Notes: a model not told the origin generated them from the sequence alone. Positions 18,852-28,026 are shown, counted from the first letter of the stretch. The stretch is DNA of 64,000 bases from Actinokineospora terrae (GCF_900111175.1 NZ_FOGI01000005.1:62001-126000); one strand, 5' to 3'. Numbers and translations are program-made.

Positions 18852-20120
18852 ATGCCTGTTTTGCCAGATGAATCCCGCCAGCGCGGTCGGATCGAGCAGC
18901 GTGGGTCCAACCTCCGCGTAGTCGTCTACGCGGGCGATGACCCGGTCACTGGCAAGCGCTCGTACCTCCGCGAGTCGGTCAAGGGCAACGACAAGGCTGC
19001 TTATAAGCGAGCAAACACGGTACTTACCCGCCTGCTCGCCCAAGTCGAGAAGCAACGGGTCACCGAGACCTCTATCTCGCTCGGTGAGGTACTTGAAGAG
19101 TGGCTAAAGGTCGCCGAGATGGAAGACAGCACCCGCGCGGGCTATCGGGGCTACATCGAGCGCAACATACGGCCTGCCCTAGGCGCCTTGGCCGCTCGCA
19201 AGGTCACCGCTCGTGTCCTGGAGTCGTTCAACGCTGAACTCCGCAGGTGCCGGGAGCGGTGCGACGGCAAGCCGTACATCGCCCACAAGGCCACCGGGCT
19301 TCACGACTGCCTCAGCGTCGGGTGCAAGCCGCACGTGTGCAAGCCGCTGGCGGCATCGACAGTGCGGCAGATCCACGCCGTGATCAGTGGTGCGATGGCG
19401 GCGGCCGTGCGCTGGGAATGGCTGGACGACAACCCCGCGCGCAAGGCCCACCGTCCGCGTCAGAGCCCATCCCAGCCGGACCCGCCGTCAGCGGCGGAAG
19501 CCGCTCTGCTGATCGAAGCCGCGTTCGAGGTCGATGACGACTGGGGAACGTTGGTCTGGTTGGTCATGACCACCGGGATGCGGCGCGGGGAGGTCTGCGC
19601 GCTCCGCTGGGACCACATCGACTTGGACCTGGGCGTGCTGGAGATCCGCCAGAGCTACATCGATCGCGGCGGGATCAAGAAGATCAAGGACACCAAGACG
19701 CACCAGATGCGGCGGATCGCGCTGGACACGGAAACGGTTGTCTTGCTGGGTGAACTGCGCCAGCGGTGCATTCAACGATGCGCGGCCCTCAACATTGAGT
19801 TCACCGGTGACCTGTACGTGTTCGTAGGCGTGCGCAAGCCCCACCCGCGTGTCCCGTGCAAGCCGGACAGCATCTCCGGCCGGTACAAGTACATGGCAAC
19901 CAAGCTGGGCATCGAGACGCACATCCACGAACTCCGCCACTACTCCGCGACCGAACTCCTGACCGCAGGCGTGGACCTGCGGACGGTGGCCGGTCGGCTG
20001 GGACACGGCGGAGGTGGCGCCACGACGTTGCGTGTCTACGCGGCCTGGGTGGCTGGTGCCGACCGCAAGGCCGCCGAGATCCTTGCGTCGCGCATGCCCA
20101 AGCGTCGTCCGAAGCCATGA
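18852..20120 (+). CDS. int: Tyrosine recombinase/integrase of the element
   Basis: 422 aa from ATG 18852. An N-terminal AP2/SAM-like arm and core-binding domain (~55-200) contain an insert with several Cys/His (RRCRERCDGK...HDCLSVGCKPHVCK), possibly a zinc-binding loop. The catalytic domain has R244 (TTGMRRGEVCALRW), H359-x-x-R362 (HELRHYS), the GHGG His (~386) and nucleophile Y396. It catalyses integration at the adjacent tRNA-Tyr. Its start lies 100 bp from attL, typical for AICEs. Confidence 0.95.
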   Translation: MPVLPDESRQRGRIEQRGSNLRVVVYAGDDPVTGKRSYLRESVKGNDKAAYKRANTVLTRLLAQVEKQRVTETSISLGEVLEEWLKVAEMEDSTRAGYRGYIERNIRPALGALAARKVTARVLESFNAELRRCRERCDGKPYIAHKATGLHDCLSVGCKPHVCKPLAASTVRQIHAVISGAMAAAVRWEWLDDNPARKAHRPRQSPSQPDPPSAAEAALLIEAAFEVDDDWGTLVWLVMTTGMRRGEVCALRWDHIDLDLGVLEIRQSYIDRGGIKKIKDTKTHQMRRIALDTETVVLLGELRQRCIQRCAALNIEFTGDLYVFVGVRKPHPRVPCKPDSISGRYKYMATKLGIETHIHELRHYSATELLTAGVDLRTVAGRLGHGGGGATTLRVYAAWVAGADRKAAEILASRMPKRRPKP

Positions 20121-20166
20121 TCAACGCGTAGTCCGCAACTACGGGTCGCGTCGGTATCGTGTCCGC

Positions 20167-20718
20167 GTGAGCGATGAACGCGGTGCCTGGACGGTCTTCG
20201 GTGAGCGAACCGTCTATGACAACCGGTGGGTTCGGGTAGGGCTTGCTGACGTCGAGGCGCCCAATGGCGAGCGGTGGGACTACCACGTCGTGCACTTGGC
20301 GCGGATCGCCATCGCGCTGATCGTGAACGAGCGCGACGAGGCGTTGATGCTCTGGCGCTACCGCTTCCCGACCGACCAGTGGGGTTACGAACTGCTGGGT
20401 GGGCTGGTCGATGAAGGCGAGGATGCCGCTGCGACTGCCGCGCGTGAGGCAGCGGAAGAGAGCGGTTGGCGGCCAGTGGGGGAGCCGGAACATCTGGTCA
20501 CCTTTCAGCCGTTGCCGGGGCAGGTAACGGCTCCCGTGGATGTCTACCTCTGGCGTGAGGCCGAACGGCTCGGTGAACCGACCGACACCGAAGAGGTGGG
20601 TCGGATCGAGTGGGTTCCGCTTGGCCGAGTCAACGAGTTGGCGCAGCGCCAAGAGTTGTTGGGCTCCGGGACCCTCGTGTCACTGCTGTACTACCTGAAC
20701 TCACGTCGGCAGGACTAG
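20167..20718 (+). CDS. Nudix hydrolase, Pif-like
   Basis: 183 aa from GTG 20167. The Nudix box is GGLVDEGEDAAATAAREAAEESGW (in two overlapping pieces, ~83-106), matching GX5EX7REUXEEXGU. The fold resembles ADP-ribose pyrophosphatases (VVHLARIAIALIV, PLPGQVTAPVDVYL). In pSAM2 the Nudix protein Pif confers immunity to redundant transfer, and this gene holds a comparable place beside the integrase. It overlaps the convergent regulator by 18 bp. A near-identical copy lies outside attR at 30043. Confidence 0.9.
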   Translation: MSDERGAWTVFGERTVYDNRWVRVGLADVEAPNGERWDYHVVHLARIAIALIVNERDEALMLWRYRFPTDQWGYELLGGLVDEGEDAAATAAREAAEESGWRPVGEPEHLVTFQPLPGQVTAPVDVYLWREAERLGEPTDTEEVGRIEWVPLGRVNELAQRQELLGSGTLVSLLYYLNSRRQD

Positions 20719-21819
20719 GTGGCTGAGGCGGCGTAGGAGGCGGTCGGTCTTGATCTGCATTCCTAGGCGCCTGGCTTCTCGGGCGTAGGACTGGGCGGCG
20801 GTGCGGTCGCCTGCTGCCGCGTGGGCGTAGGCGAGGTCTACGAGCATGGTTACTCGGGCGCGGAGGAAGTCGGGTGGCGTGCCGTAGAGGGCGTCGACCA
20901 GGTGGTTGATGGCGTCGGGGTCGCCGAGTTTGGCTAGGGCGTTGCCTCGCCAGCGGTCTAGGTGGCTGTCGCCGAGGAAGACGAAGGGTAGGGCGGGGTC
21001 GACCGGGTCGGCGGGGAGCAGGGTGCTCGCGTCGTCGAATGCCTCTAGGGCTTGGTCGGTGTCGCCTGCGGTGGCGTGGCTCTCGCCGTGAGCGGCTGCG
21101 ATCCAGGAGCGGAGCAACGGTGTCGCGATGCCTTCGGCGAGGGATCGTGCTTCTGCGATCTGTGCGACGGCTAGGCGTGGTTCGTTGATGTCGATGAGGA
21201 CGAAGCCTTGTTCGGCCATGGCGTGCGCGAGTAGCGGTATAGAGCCTGCCTCGCGCGCCGCTGCCTTGGCGCGCTCGTAGTGGCCCCACGCCTGGTTGGT
21301 GGCGTTCCGGTCTAGGGACTCCCATCCTGCGAGGGTGGAGGCTTCCACCAGAACCGCCGCTAGAGCCTCGCGTTGGCCTCGTTGCGAGCCGTACCGCAGT
21401 AGGTCCTCGATCTGTTTGATCAGGGTCCGGAGTTGGTCGAGGAGGCTGATCCCGCCGAAGCGGCGGTCGACGTGCCGGGCGTTGTCGACTTGGCGGCGGA
21501 ACAGGTCAACGGTGGCGGCATCGACTGTTCGTGCCGCACCCAGGCGCGCACGTAGCTCGTTGGCCTCGCTGTCGATCTCGTCCGGCGGGAACCCCAGTTC
21601 GTCGTTCGTCCGGCCGTAGATGTCGCGGAAGAGGCGCTGATATAGCGCCCAACTCACCGCCTCGTGACCGTTCTCCCAGCGGGACAACTTGGTCTTGAGG
21701 CTGGCGCGGGACATGACGGTCTCACCGATCATGGACGCGCGTTGGTGGAGCATGCCGATCACGGTGTCCGCTGAGTAACCCAGCGACTTCCGGACGGCCT
21801 GCAACCGTGTAACCGCCAT
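20701..21819 (-). CDS. HTH-TPR regulator, copy 1
   Basis: 372 aa from ATG 21819. The N-terminal ~65 residues form an XRE-like HTH (RASLKTKLSRWENGHEAVSW). After residue ~100 the protein consists of TPR-like helical repeats (LAGWESLDRNATNQAWGHYERAKAAAREAG, ATAGDTDQALEAFDDA). Such proteins are common regulators in actinobacterial mobile elements and may sense a peptide. Two GTTAAC sites (21857, 21882) lie in the upstream gap and may be regulatory. It is paralogous to the protein at 26807. Confidence 0.85.
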   Translation of the reverse strand: MAVTRLQAVRKSLGYSADTVIGMLHQRASMIGETVMSRASLKTKLSRWENGHEAVSWALYQRLFRDIYGRTNDELGFPPDEIDSEANELRARLGAARTVDAATVDLFRRQVDNARHVDRRFGGISLLDQLRTLIKQIEDLLRYGSQRGQREALAAVLVEASTLAGWESLDRNATNQAWGHYERAKAAAREAGSIPLLAHAMAEQGFVLIDINEPRLAVAQIAEARSLAEGIATPLLRSWIAAAHGESHATAGDTDQALEAFDDASTLLPADPVDPALPFVFLGDSHLDRWRGNALAKLGDPDAINHLVDALYGTPPDFLRARVTMLVDLAYAHAAAGDRTAAQSYAREARRLGMQIKTDRLLRRLSHLVLPT

Positions 21820-21971
21820 CAGCGCCGACCCCCGAATAATCGTGCTGACCTGCAAAGTTAACTGGACATAATGGTTCCGCGGTTAACCCTGGCCACCTGT
21901 TTTCCGGTGCGCGGATGCCGTTTCTTGTAAGTGTGGACAGGAAGCAATCATCGCGAGACCGGTCATCGGGC

Positions 21972-22349
21972 CTACTTGTCGGTCCGGTTGACCAGGCTCA
22001 CAACGTCCATGGTCAGACCGTCCATCTTCTCGCTGAGATCGTCCAACCGGTCCTGGATGGCCTCCAGGCGCTCCAGGATCAGGTCGGTCCCCCGGTCGCC
22101 GGTTTGACCAGGTTCGAGCGGCCGCCTGCCGTGGAGCAGGGCGTACAGATGCCCGGGGTGCCACTCCAGCGCGATGGACAGGGCTTCGAGGGTCTTGGTG
22201 TTGCGGCGCCGCTCGACGGTGTGGTTCTCCAACTCGCGGATGATGGCCTGCGACACCTGCGACCGTTCGGAGAGCTGGACCTGGCGCAGGTTCAACTCGC
22301 GCGAACGCGACTTAATCGCCTTCGCGACCGCAGACCAGTCCTCTGTCAC
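21972..22349 (-). CDS. XRE-family HTH regulator, copy 1
   Basis: 125 aa from GTG 22349, with GGAGGA 5 nt upstream. HTH of LNLRQVQLSERSQVSQAIIRELE, then ERRRNTKTLEALSIALEWHPGHL. The C-terminal ~45 residues are a coiled coil (ILERLEAIQDRLDDLSEKMDG). It is divergent from the excisionase-like operon across a 157-bp promoter gap, so it is the probable repressor of excision and transfer. Paralogue at 25561. Confidence 0.88.
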   Translation of the reverse strand: MTEDWSAVAKAIKSRSRELNLRQVQLSERSQVSQAIIRELENHTVERRRNTKTLEALSIALEWHPGHLYALLHGRRPLEPGQTGDRGTDLILERLEAIQDRLDDLSEKMDGLTMDVVSLVNRTDK

Positions 22350-22506
22350 GTATTCCTCCGCGCTCCGCCGTCACGACGAGATTAGCGCGCGTCCCAATTC
22401 GCTTGTGGCCCATCGCGGTCGTCAGCGCGGCATGTCTATCAAGTCGCTGACGTCAATGGAATGAAGCCCCACTTCAGCTTCTGACATTAACTAAGGGAAA
22501 TCATCC

Positions 22507-22782
22507 ATGAGCACAGCTATGCCTGGAACCGGTCCCGTCTTCTACACAGTCCGCGAAGCCGCCAAGATCCTGCGCGTCGACCCGGCCACGCTCTACCGGG
22601 CGATCCGGGAGGACGGCTTCCCCGCCGTGCGGGTCAGGACGCGCTACGTCGTCCCGTCAGCCGCACTCGACAAGCTCATCGCGGAGGCAGCCGAAACCGG
22701 CGGCCTGGTCGACCCAGGTCGTATCGCTGCTGAGCGGCGGACCGCCCGGGAGGTCCAGCGGCTCACCGGGGGTGGCTGGTGA
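22507..22782 (+). CDS. Excisionase-like MerR-type HTH protein
   Basis: 91 aa. YTVREAAKILRVDPATLYRAIREDGFPAVRV (read in segments, ~13-42) is the winged HTH of Xis/AlpA-type excisionases. It is the first gene of a four-gene operon in which each stop overlaps the next start by 4 bp. Likely recombination directionality factor for the integrase, though its position away from int also allows a regulatory role. Confidence 0.82.
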   Translation: MSTAMPGTGPVFYTVREAAKILRVDPATLYRAIREDGFPAVRVRTRYVVPSAALDKLIAEAAETGGLVDPGRIAAERRTAREVQRLTGGGW

Positions 22783-23105
22783 CCTTCGAGGAGTCGACCG
22801 CCGCTGCCTTGGACCAGTTCGAGCACGTCCCGGACGACGTGCTCTGGGAGGTGGTGACCCGGGACGGCGCCTGCATGGCGGTCTACGCGGACGGCAAGGC
22901 GCCTGACTTCACCGGTGACGTGCTCTCCGATCGCGAGATGGCCGCGCGCATCTGTGCTGGTTGCCCGGTACGAGATGAGTGCCTGGAGCTGGAGTTCCGA
23001 ACGGTCGGAGGCAGCTCCCCAGGGGTCTGGGGAGCGCTGAACGTGGAAGACCGCCAAGCCGTCTATGCGGCTTGGCTGGCACGGAGGGTCGGAGGTTGGC
23101 AATGA
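22779..23105 (+). CDS. WhiB-like iron-sulfur protein
   Basis: 108 aa, GTG start in a GTGA overlap. Four Fe-S cysteines: C32 in DGACMAV, then C59-x2-C62-x5-C68 in ARICAGCPVRDECLEL. The family turn follows as GVWGAL. WhiB-like proteins are actinobacteria-specific Fe-S regulators that usually act on sigma-factor region 4. Here it is embedded in the transfer operon of an integrative element and may tie transfer to redox state or development. Confidence 0.92.
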   Translation: MTFEESTAAALDQFEHVPDDVLWEVVTRDGACMAVYADGKAPDFTGDVLSDREMAARICAGCPVRDECLELEFRTVGGSSPGVWGALNVEDRQAVYAAWLARRVGGWQ

Positions 23106-23431
23106 CCTCGTTCACTGTCACCCCAACCATGCTGCTTGCCGCACTCGGGATCGTGCTCGGTGTGCTGCTGATGTGGCGCTCAGGAGCCCGGAAGGGGCGT
23201 GCGACCGCTGATGCCGCCCGGGCTGGTGCGCGTGCCGTGTCGTTGCTGGGCCGGGTGCTCGTCCTTGGCGGCATGATCACCGGCGTTCAGTGGGTGGTCG
23301 TCACCTACGCGGCGGGGAACACGACGCTGCTGGCCGTCGTCCTCGGGCTCCCGGCGTTGTTCACGGCAAGCACGCTGGTCCGGGTGTTCACGGTCGTGAC
23401 CGACGCACCGCGTCGCGGTGGGAAGCGATGA
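23102..23431 (+). CDS. Small membrane protein of the transfer operon
   Basis: 109 aa from ATG 23102, overlapping whiB-like and tra genes by 4 bp. Three hydrophobic segments are visible (~8-24, ~48-68, ~75-95), with a basic Arg/Ala-rich loop between the first two. By position it resembles the spread (Spd) membrane proteins of actinomycete conjugative plasmids, but sequence homology cannot be shown here. Confidence 0.78.
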   Translation: MTSFTVTPTMLLAALGIVLGVLLMWRSGARKGRATADAARAGARAVSLLGRVLVLGGMITGVQWVVVTYAAGNTTLLAVVLGLPALFTASTLVRVFTVVTDAPRRGGKR

Positions 23432-25422
23432 CCCGTCGCCAGTCGGAAGGGGCAGCCGCCGTCGTGCGGCTGCCCCGCCCGGGTCGGCAACGCCGCTGGA
23501 CTTGGGATCGGGCTCGTGCACGCCAGGCAGGCCGGGATGCTGCGGCGTGGCTGGTCAGGCTGCCGTTGCGGTACTTCCGGGCCGTACTCCGGGGGCTGGC
23601 GGTGGCGGCTCGTTGGTGGCGCAGGTGGGTGACCGTTCGCGACTTCCGACAGGCTGCCGAGCAACAGGACAAGCTGGCGGACAAGTTCCGGGAGATCCGC
23701 GAACTCACCCTGTTCCGGTATCGGGTCAGCGCCGGTCTCCTGCTCTTGACTGCGAGCGTGGCCACGGTCCTGCAAGTGACCTACGGAGACGTGGTCTGGT
23801 GGGCCTCTGGCGCAGTCGTGTCGTTGTCGCTGGCACTCATAGGTCGGCAACGTGACGGCTCACCAGGGCGTAAGGCTGTGTTGCCAGGACCCCGGAGCTT
23901 GGCGTGGACAGTTGACCCCCTAGCGCTGGCGGAGGCGTTCAGGGACGCAAGGCTGATCGGCAAGGACGAGTCGCTGCGGTTGGTCGAACGTCCGATCCGA
24001 AGTGGCGACGGATGGGCGGTCACCGTGGATCTCCCGGCCACCCGCAAGGCGGCAGACGTGATCCGAAGCCGTGATGCGTTGGCCTCCGCGCTCGCTGTGG
24101 ACGAACTTCAGCTAGTCGTGGAACGAGTCCGCGGTAACGGTGGACACGCTGGTCGGGCGGCAATTTGGGTTGCCGACTCCGACCCGTATGACAAGCCGCC
24201 GGAGCGGACGCCCTTGCGAGTCGCTGACCGATGGGATGCATGGCGGCCGGTCCCCTTCGGACGGGACGCACGAGGTAGGCGGATTGACTTGCCTCTGGTG
24301 TGGACATCGTTGCTAGTGGGTGCGATCCCTAGGCAGGGCAAGACTTTCGCTGCACGTATGGCTACGGCAGGTCTTGTACTGGACCCGCACACGCGGCTCT
24401 ACGTGGCCGACTTCAAGGCTGGCAAGGACTGGGATGCTGCCGCGCTTGTCGCCCACCGGTTCATGTCGGGAGACGAGCCGACGCACGTACTCGACCTGGT
24501 GGGCTGGCTCGGTGAGCTGGTGCAGGAGGTCCAGGGCCGCTATCGCCGGATGCGCGGGTTGGACGACGCGGTGTGCCCAGAGTCGAAGGTGACTCCGGCG
24601 ATGTCGCGGGACAAGTCCCTGGACATGCCGATCACCGCGCTGATCATCGACGAGGTCCAGGTACCGCTGGACGACCACACCGTCGTGGACCTGGACGGGA
24701 GGCGAGTGCCAGCGGGCGAACACATCGGCGAGCAGTTGACGTGGCTCGCCAAGAAGGGGCCTGCGGCCGGGCTCGTCCTGGTCCTGGCGACACAGCGGCC
24801 GGACTCGAAAACGATCCCCTCCGGACTGCGGGCGGTGCTGGGCTCCCGGTTCGCGCTGCGGGTCATGGACTGGCGCGACAGCAACATCGTCCTCGGCGAG
24901 CAGATGAACACCAGGGGGTACGACGCAAGCCGCCTACTGCCCTCCCACAAGGGCGTTGGCATCCTCCGCCCGGACGGCGAGACAGCCGGTGACGTCTTGG
25001 CCACGACAGTGCGGACCTTCTACATGCCCAACGACGACTGGCGCGTGATCTGCGAGCAGGGCCGGGTGTTGCGGGCCGCTGAGGGCACGCTGACCGGTCA
25101 CGCTGCTGGCGACGCGGTGCCCGTGGAGCCTTTGCGTGCGGTCGGTCCGGCGGCGGTGCCGGGTGTCCTTGCTGCTGTGGCGGACTTCGTCGAGCACCAC
25201 GGAGCTGGCCGCGAGTTCATCCCCAGCGCTGAACTAGTAGAGGCGCTGGACGTCGAGCCAGGCACGCTGGGGCGGCAGATGAGCGACTTCGGCTGTGCGT
25301 CGACCCGGGACCGGATCACCACCGCCGATGGTGTCCGGCAGGTGCGGGGATACCTGGTCACGGAGATCACCGAGGCCATCCGCCGGGCGTCACATGGTGA
25401 CACCTCCGTCGAACTGCCGTGA
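23428..25422 (+). CDS. FtsK/SpoIIIE-type DNA translocase (TraSA/TraB-like)
   Basis: 664 aa. Two TM helices at ~100-118 and ~121-138 anchor it. The P-loop GAIPRQGKTF is at ~297-305 and Walker B ALIIDE near 405, with ATQRPDSKTIPSGLRA as the FtsK sensor segment. The C-terminal ~70 residues look like a winged helix for DNA recognition. Actinomycete conjugation moves double-stranded DNA through one such hexameric ATPase, so this is probably the only transfer protein needed. A strong hairpin terminator follows. Confidence 0.92.
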   Translation: MTRRQSEGAAAVVRLPRPGRQRRWTWDRARARQAGRDAAAWLVRLPLRYFRAVLRGLAVAARWWRRWVTVRDFRQAAEQQDKLADKFREIRELTLFRYRVSAGLLLLTASVATVLQVTYGDVVWWASGAVVSLSLALIGRQRDGSPGRKAVLPGPRSLAWTVDPLALAEAFRDARLIGKDESLRLVERPIRSGDGWAVTVDLPATRKAADVIRSRDALASALAVDELQLVVERVRGNGGHAGRAAIWVADSDPYDKPPERTPLRVADRWDAWRPVPFGRDARGRRIDLPLVWTSLLVGAIPRQGKTFAARMATAGLVLDPHTRLYVADFKAGKDWDAAALVAHRFMSGDEPTHVLDLVGWLGELVQEVQGRYRRMRGLDDAVCPESKVTPAMSRDKSLDMPITALIIDEVQVPLDDHTVVDLDGRRVPAGEHIGEQLTWLAKKGPAAGLVLVLATQRPDSKTIPSGLRAVLGSRFALRVMDWRDSNIVLGEQMNTRGYDASRLLPSHKGVGILRPDGETAGDVLATTVRTFYMPNDDWRVICEQGRVLRAAEGTLTGHAAGDAVPVEPLRAVGPAAVPGVLAAVADFVEHHGAGREFIPSAELVEALDVEPGTLGRQMSDFGCASTRDRITTADGVRQVRGYLVTEITEAIRRASHGDTSVELP

Positions 25423-25518
25423 CGCTCGTCGGGCCTGACGATCATGGGGTTCACCAGCGGAAACAGCAGTTGTGACGGCTGTGACACCCAAACCCGCCCA
25501 CATCACCCACACGCCAAG

Positions 25519-25558
25519 CGGCGGCTGCCAAGCTCTCAACAAGAGCTGGCAGCCGCCG
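25519..25558. terminator. Hairpin terminator between tra and second XRE gene
   Basis: Arms 25519-25536 and 25542-25558 pair over 17 bp with a single bulged A and a short loop. There is no T-run; the position between convergent genes suggests bidirectional termination. Confidence 0.7.
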
Positions 25559-25560
25559 TG

Positions 25561-25923
25561 TCACAGACGTCTCCACTTGTCTTTCAGCGCGCTGTCAATC
25601 CGGTCGAAACGTTCGGTCAACGCTGTGAGGCGCTTCTCCATGGCTTCTAGACGCGCACCCACATCAACGTTCGGGGTCGGATCTTCGTTCGTGCCCGCAA
25701 GGACGCCCGCGAGGTGCCCAGGAGGCAGTTCGAGCGCGATGGACAGAGCTTCAAGGGTCCGGCCATGTCGGCGACGTTCTACCGTGTTGTACTGAAGTTC
25801 TCTGATGATGGCTTGGGACACCTGCGCACGTTCAGCGAGTTCCCATTGCGGCAGACGCAACTGCCGCACGCGCCGGTCAATAGTTCTGGCTACCGCCTGC
25901 CAATCCTCTGTCGCCACTTCCAA
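25561..25923 (-). CDS. XRE-family HTH regulator, copy 2
   Basis: 120 aa from TTG 25923; GTG 25917 is an equal alternative. HTH segment WELAERAQVSQAIIRELQ and the following ERRRHGRTLEALSIALE are close to the XRE protein at 21972, with a similar C-terminal coiled coil. It stands 11 bp downstream of a small gene and is the last of a three-gene minus-strand unit. It probably recognises a related operator; the paralogy suggests that the element combined two modules. Confidence 0.85.
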   Translation of the reverse strand: MEVATEDWQAVARTIDRRVRQLRLPQWELAERAQVSQAIIRELQYNTVERRRHGRTLEALSIALELPPGHLAGVLAGTNEDPTPNVDVGARLEAMEKRLTALTERFDRIDSALKDKWRRL

Positions 25924-25934
25924 CCACCCGGTGA

Positions 25935-26165
25935 TTAACGGTCGGCTGGCGAGTCCGTTCCGAACTCGCGGTTGTACTCCTCACGTGCGGCAGTCGCCTT
26001 CTCGATCAGGTTGTCGAGCCCCCTTGGGCTGAACAGGATCGCGAACTCGCTGCCGCCGTTGAAGTCGATCTCCGTGCCGTTGATCCCCACGTCCGTGGTG
26101 ATCTCGCAGAAGTCCACCTCAATCGCCACGCTCGCGCTATATCCCTTGCCGCGCAAGTCGTTCAT
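25935..26165 (-). CDS. Small hypothetical protein, 76 aa
   Basis: ATG 26165 overlaps the upstream stop by 4 bp. The sequence alternates beta-prone stretches (SASVAIEVDFCEITTDV) with an acidic C-terminal helix; there is no signal, TM or known motif. Overlap with the preceding gene suggests the two products work together. Function unknown. Confidence 0.65.
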   Translation of the reverse strand: MNDLRGKGYSASVAIEVDFCEITTDVGINGTEIDFNGGSEFAILFSPRGLDNLIEKATAAREEYNREFGTDSPADR

Positions 26166-26668
26166 GTCTCCTCGTCTCCGGCCGCACCCGCGTCGGCCTT
26201 GCTGAGCAACCAGTCCACAACTGGTTGTCCGATCTCCATCACGCTTCTGTCAGCCGGAACGTCGTCCGGATTCGGGTGCGCCTCAACGGCCACCCTGGTC
26301 CCGTCGTGCAACTCCCCGGTAATCCGAAATCGGGGCTCGCAGTCGTCAGCCGCTGCGGCGAACATTGCTGTCGGATTCGTCAGCGTCGCGTACCACGCCA
26401 ACAGATCCGCACAGATGCGGCCGATCGCGTGGATCCCATCGACGTCGACTTCCACGCACGCCCGGCTGCGGCTGAGGTAGATCGCCCCGATCCGACCGGG
26501 GTGCGGCAGGTGGAACTGTCCGATGTGGGCCGCCACTGATTCGGCCAAGCCGATCAACGATTGCCTGTAGTCGTCCGCACTACCCAGTGACCTACCCTGA
26601 ACGCCGCTCACAGCCTCACCACCAGCGCCGAGTTTCCTAGCGTACGTACGCCCATTCGTGGCACGCAT
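26162..26668 (-). CDS. Hypothetical protein of the element
   Basis: 168 aa from ATG 26668; the frame stays open to ATG 26755 and the start is uncertain. The core YRQSLIGLAESVAAHIGQFHLPHPGRIG, YLSRSRACVEVDV and ITGELHDGTRVAVEAHP suggests an alpha/beta domain without a catalytic signature. It is divergent from the HTH-TPR gene at 26807, which may regulate it. Not recognised. Confidence 0.6.
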   Translation of the reverse strand: MRATNGRTYARKLGAGGEAVSGVQGRSLGSADDYRQSLIGLAESVAAHIGQFHLPHPGRIGAIYLSRSRACVEVDVDGIHAIGRICADLLAWYATLTNPTAMFAAAADDCEPRFRITGELHDGTRVAVEAHPNPDDVPADRSVMEIGQPVVDWLLSKADAGAAGDEET

Positions 26669-26806
26669 GCTTTCGCGCTCACCTCCATCAAGACCTCCAC
26701 AAGGCCGTTCCCGTTCGTGCAACACTGACATCAGCGTGTCGTCAGCGCGGCTCATCCGGAAGGACCTGCGGACGACCTAAGAACGACATAAGCGGACGTG
26801 GGAGCG

Positions 26807-27940
26807 ATGCACGAACGACCAGCGCGAACCCTGCTCGAACATCTCATCAGGGACCGCAACCTGACCTACGAAGAATGCGCTGAAGCCCTAGAACGCCTAG
26901 CCCACGACACCGGCGAGCCAGGCACCCTCAGCGCCCGCCACCTCCAGCGCCTAGCCGCCGGTCGCCGCCCGGACGGCTCCCCACTCGCTCCGCCGCGTCC
27001 TGCAACTGCCCGCCTGCTCGAACGCTTCTTCGAGCACAACGTCAAGACCTTGCTTCGCCCCCCGGCCTACCCCGTGTCACACGATGGGGCTGCGGAACTT
27101 CGCCGCCTGGTCCACCTCTCAAGCCGTGTGGACATGTCCGTGGTCGACCTCCTGCGCGAACAGTTGGCCTACCTCCGCCGCTTGGACCGCCAGTTCGGCG
27201 CACTCGTTACTAGCGGCGAGGTCAGGGCCAAGATTGAGCAGACACGCCGCCTTAAGGCGCACAGCTTGCTCCCCGCAGTGCGCGCACCCCTGGCCGCGAT
27301 CGAATCCGAACTGTGCACGTTGGCGGGATGGCAAGCACTCGACTGCGGAGATCCACTTGAGGCATGGCGGTTCTACGAGGACGCCAGGGTGGCTGCGCGG
27401 GAAGTCCCCGACCCAAGCTGGCTAGTCCACGCCACCGCTGAACAAGCGATCGTGCTCATCGACCTAGATCAACCAACAGACGCCGTAGACCTGCTCGCAA
27501 GCCTGGACCCGGCTAACTCACGGGCACTTCCGTCGGGGATCCGCTCGTGGTGCCTAGCCGCACTAGGCGAAGCCTATGCCGCTGCAGGTGACACCAGACT
27601 CAGCCTGACGAGCTTCGACCAGGCAGAACAACTCCTGACGGCCTCCACCCCAGAGGCTGGCCCATACGTCGCCCTGGACACCACCCACCTAACCCGCTGG
27701 CGCGGCCACGCCCTAGCCCGCCTAGGCCGACGAGAAGCCCACGAAGTCCTGACGGCCGTCCTTGCCGACCTGGACCCCACGTTCGTCCGTGCCGCCACAG
27801 GGCTCCGCATCGACCTGGCCCTGATTCACTGCTCGATGAAGGATTTCGACCAAGCATCGTCACATGCGAAGGAGGCGGCGGCAGTTGCCGCAGAGATTGG
27901 CTCAAATAGGCAGGTGATTCGGGCTTTAGCGCTTGTGTAG
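26807..27940 (+). CDS. HTH-TPR regulator, copy 2
   Basis: 377 aa from ATG 26807 (GTG 26798 also possible). The N-terminal ~60 residues are an HTH-like domain (TYEECAEALERLAHDTG...SARHLQRLAAGRRP). The TPR-like C-terminal part (VDLLREQLAYLRRLDRQFG, LAGWQALDCGDPLEAWRFYEDARVAARE) is clearly paralogous to the protein at 20701. Codon use is less GC-biased at the 3' end, where the sequence passes into the low-GC cargo region. Confidence 0.82.
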   Translation: MHERPARTLLEHLIRDRNLTYEECAEALERLAHDTGEPGTLSARHLQRLAAGRRPDGSPLAPPRPATARLLERFFEHNVKTLLRPPAYPVSHDGAAELRRLVHLSSRVDMSVVDLLREQLAYLRRLDRQFGALVTSGEVRAKIEQTRRLKAHSLLPAVRAPLAAIESELCTLAGWQALDCGDPLEAWRFYEDARVAAREVPDPSWLVHATAEQAIVLIDLDQPTDAVDLLASLDPANSRALPSGIRSWCLAALGEAYAAAGDTRLSLTSFDQAEQLLTASTPEAGPYVALDTTHLTRWRGHALARLGRREAHEVLTAVLADLDPTFVRAATGLRIDLALIHCSMKDFDQASSHAKEAAAVAAEIGSNRQVIRALALV

Positions 27941-28026
27941 CAACTTGTCCACAAGCTAGCTCGGTAAGTCGCATCGTTTTCCTCCTTCCGGTTCCCGGTC
28001 AGCTTTCGCTCGTCGGCGTTATACAC

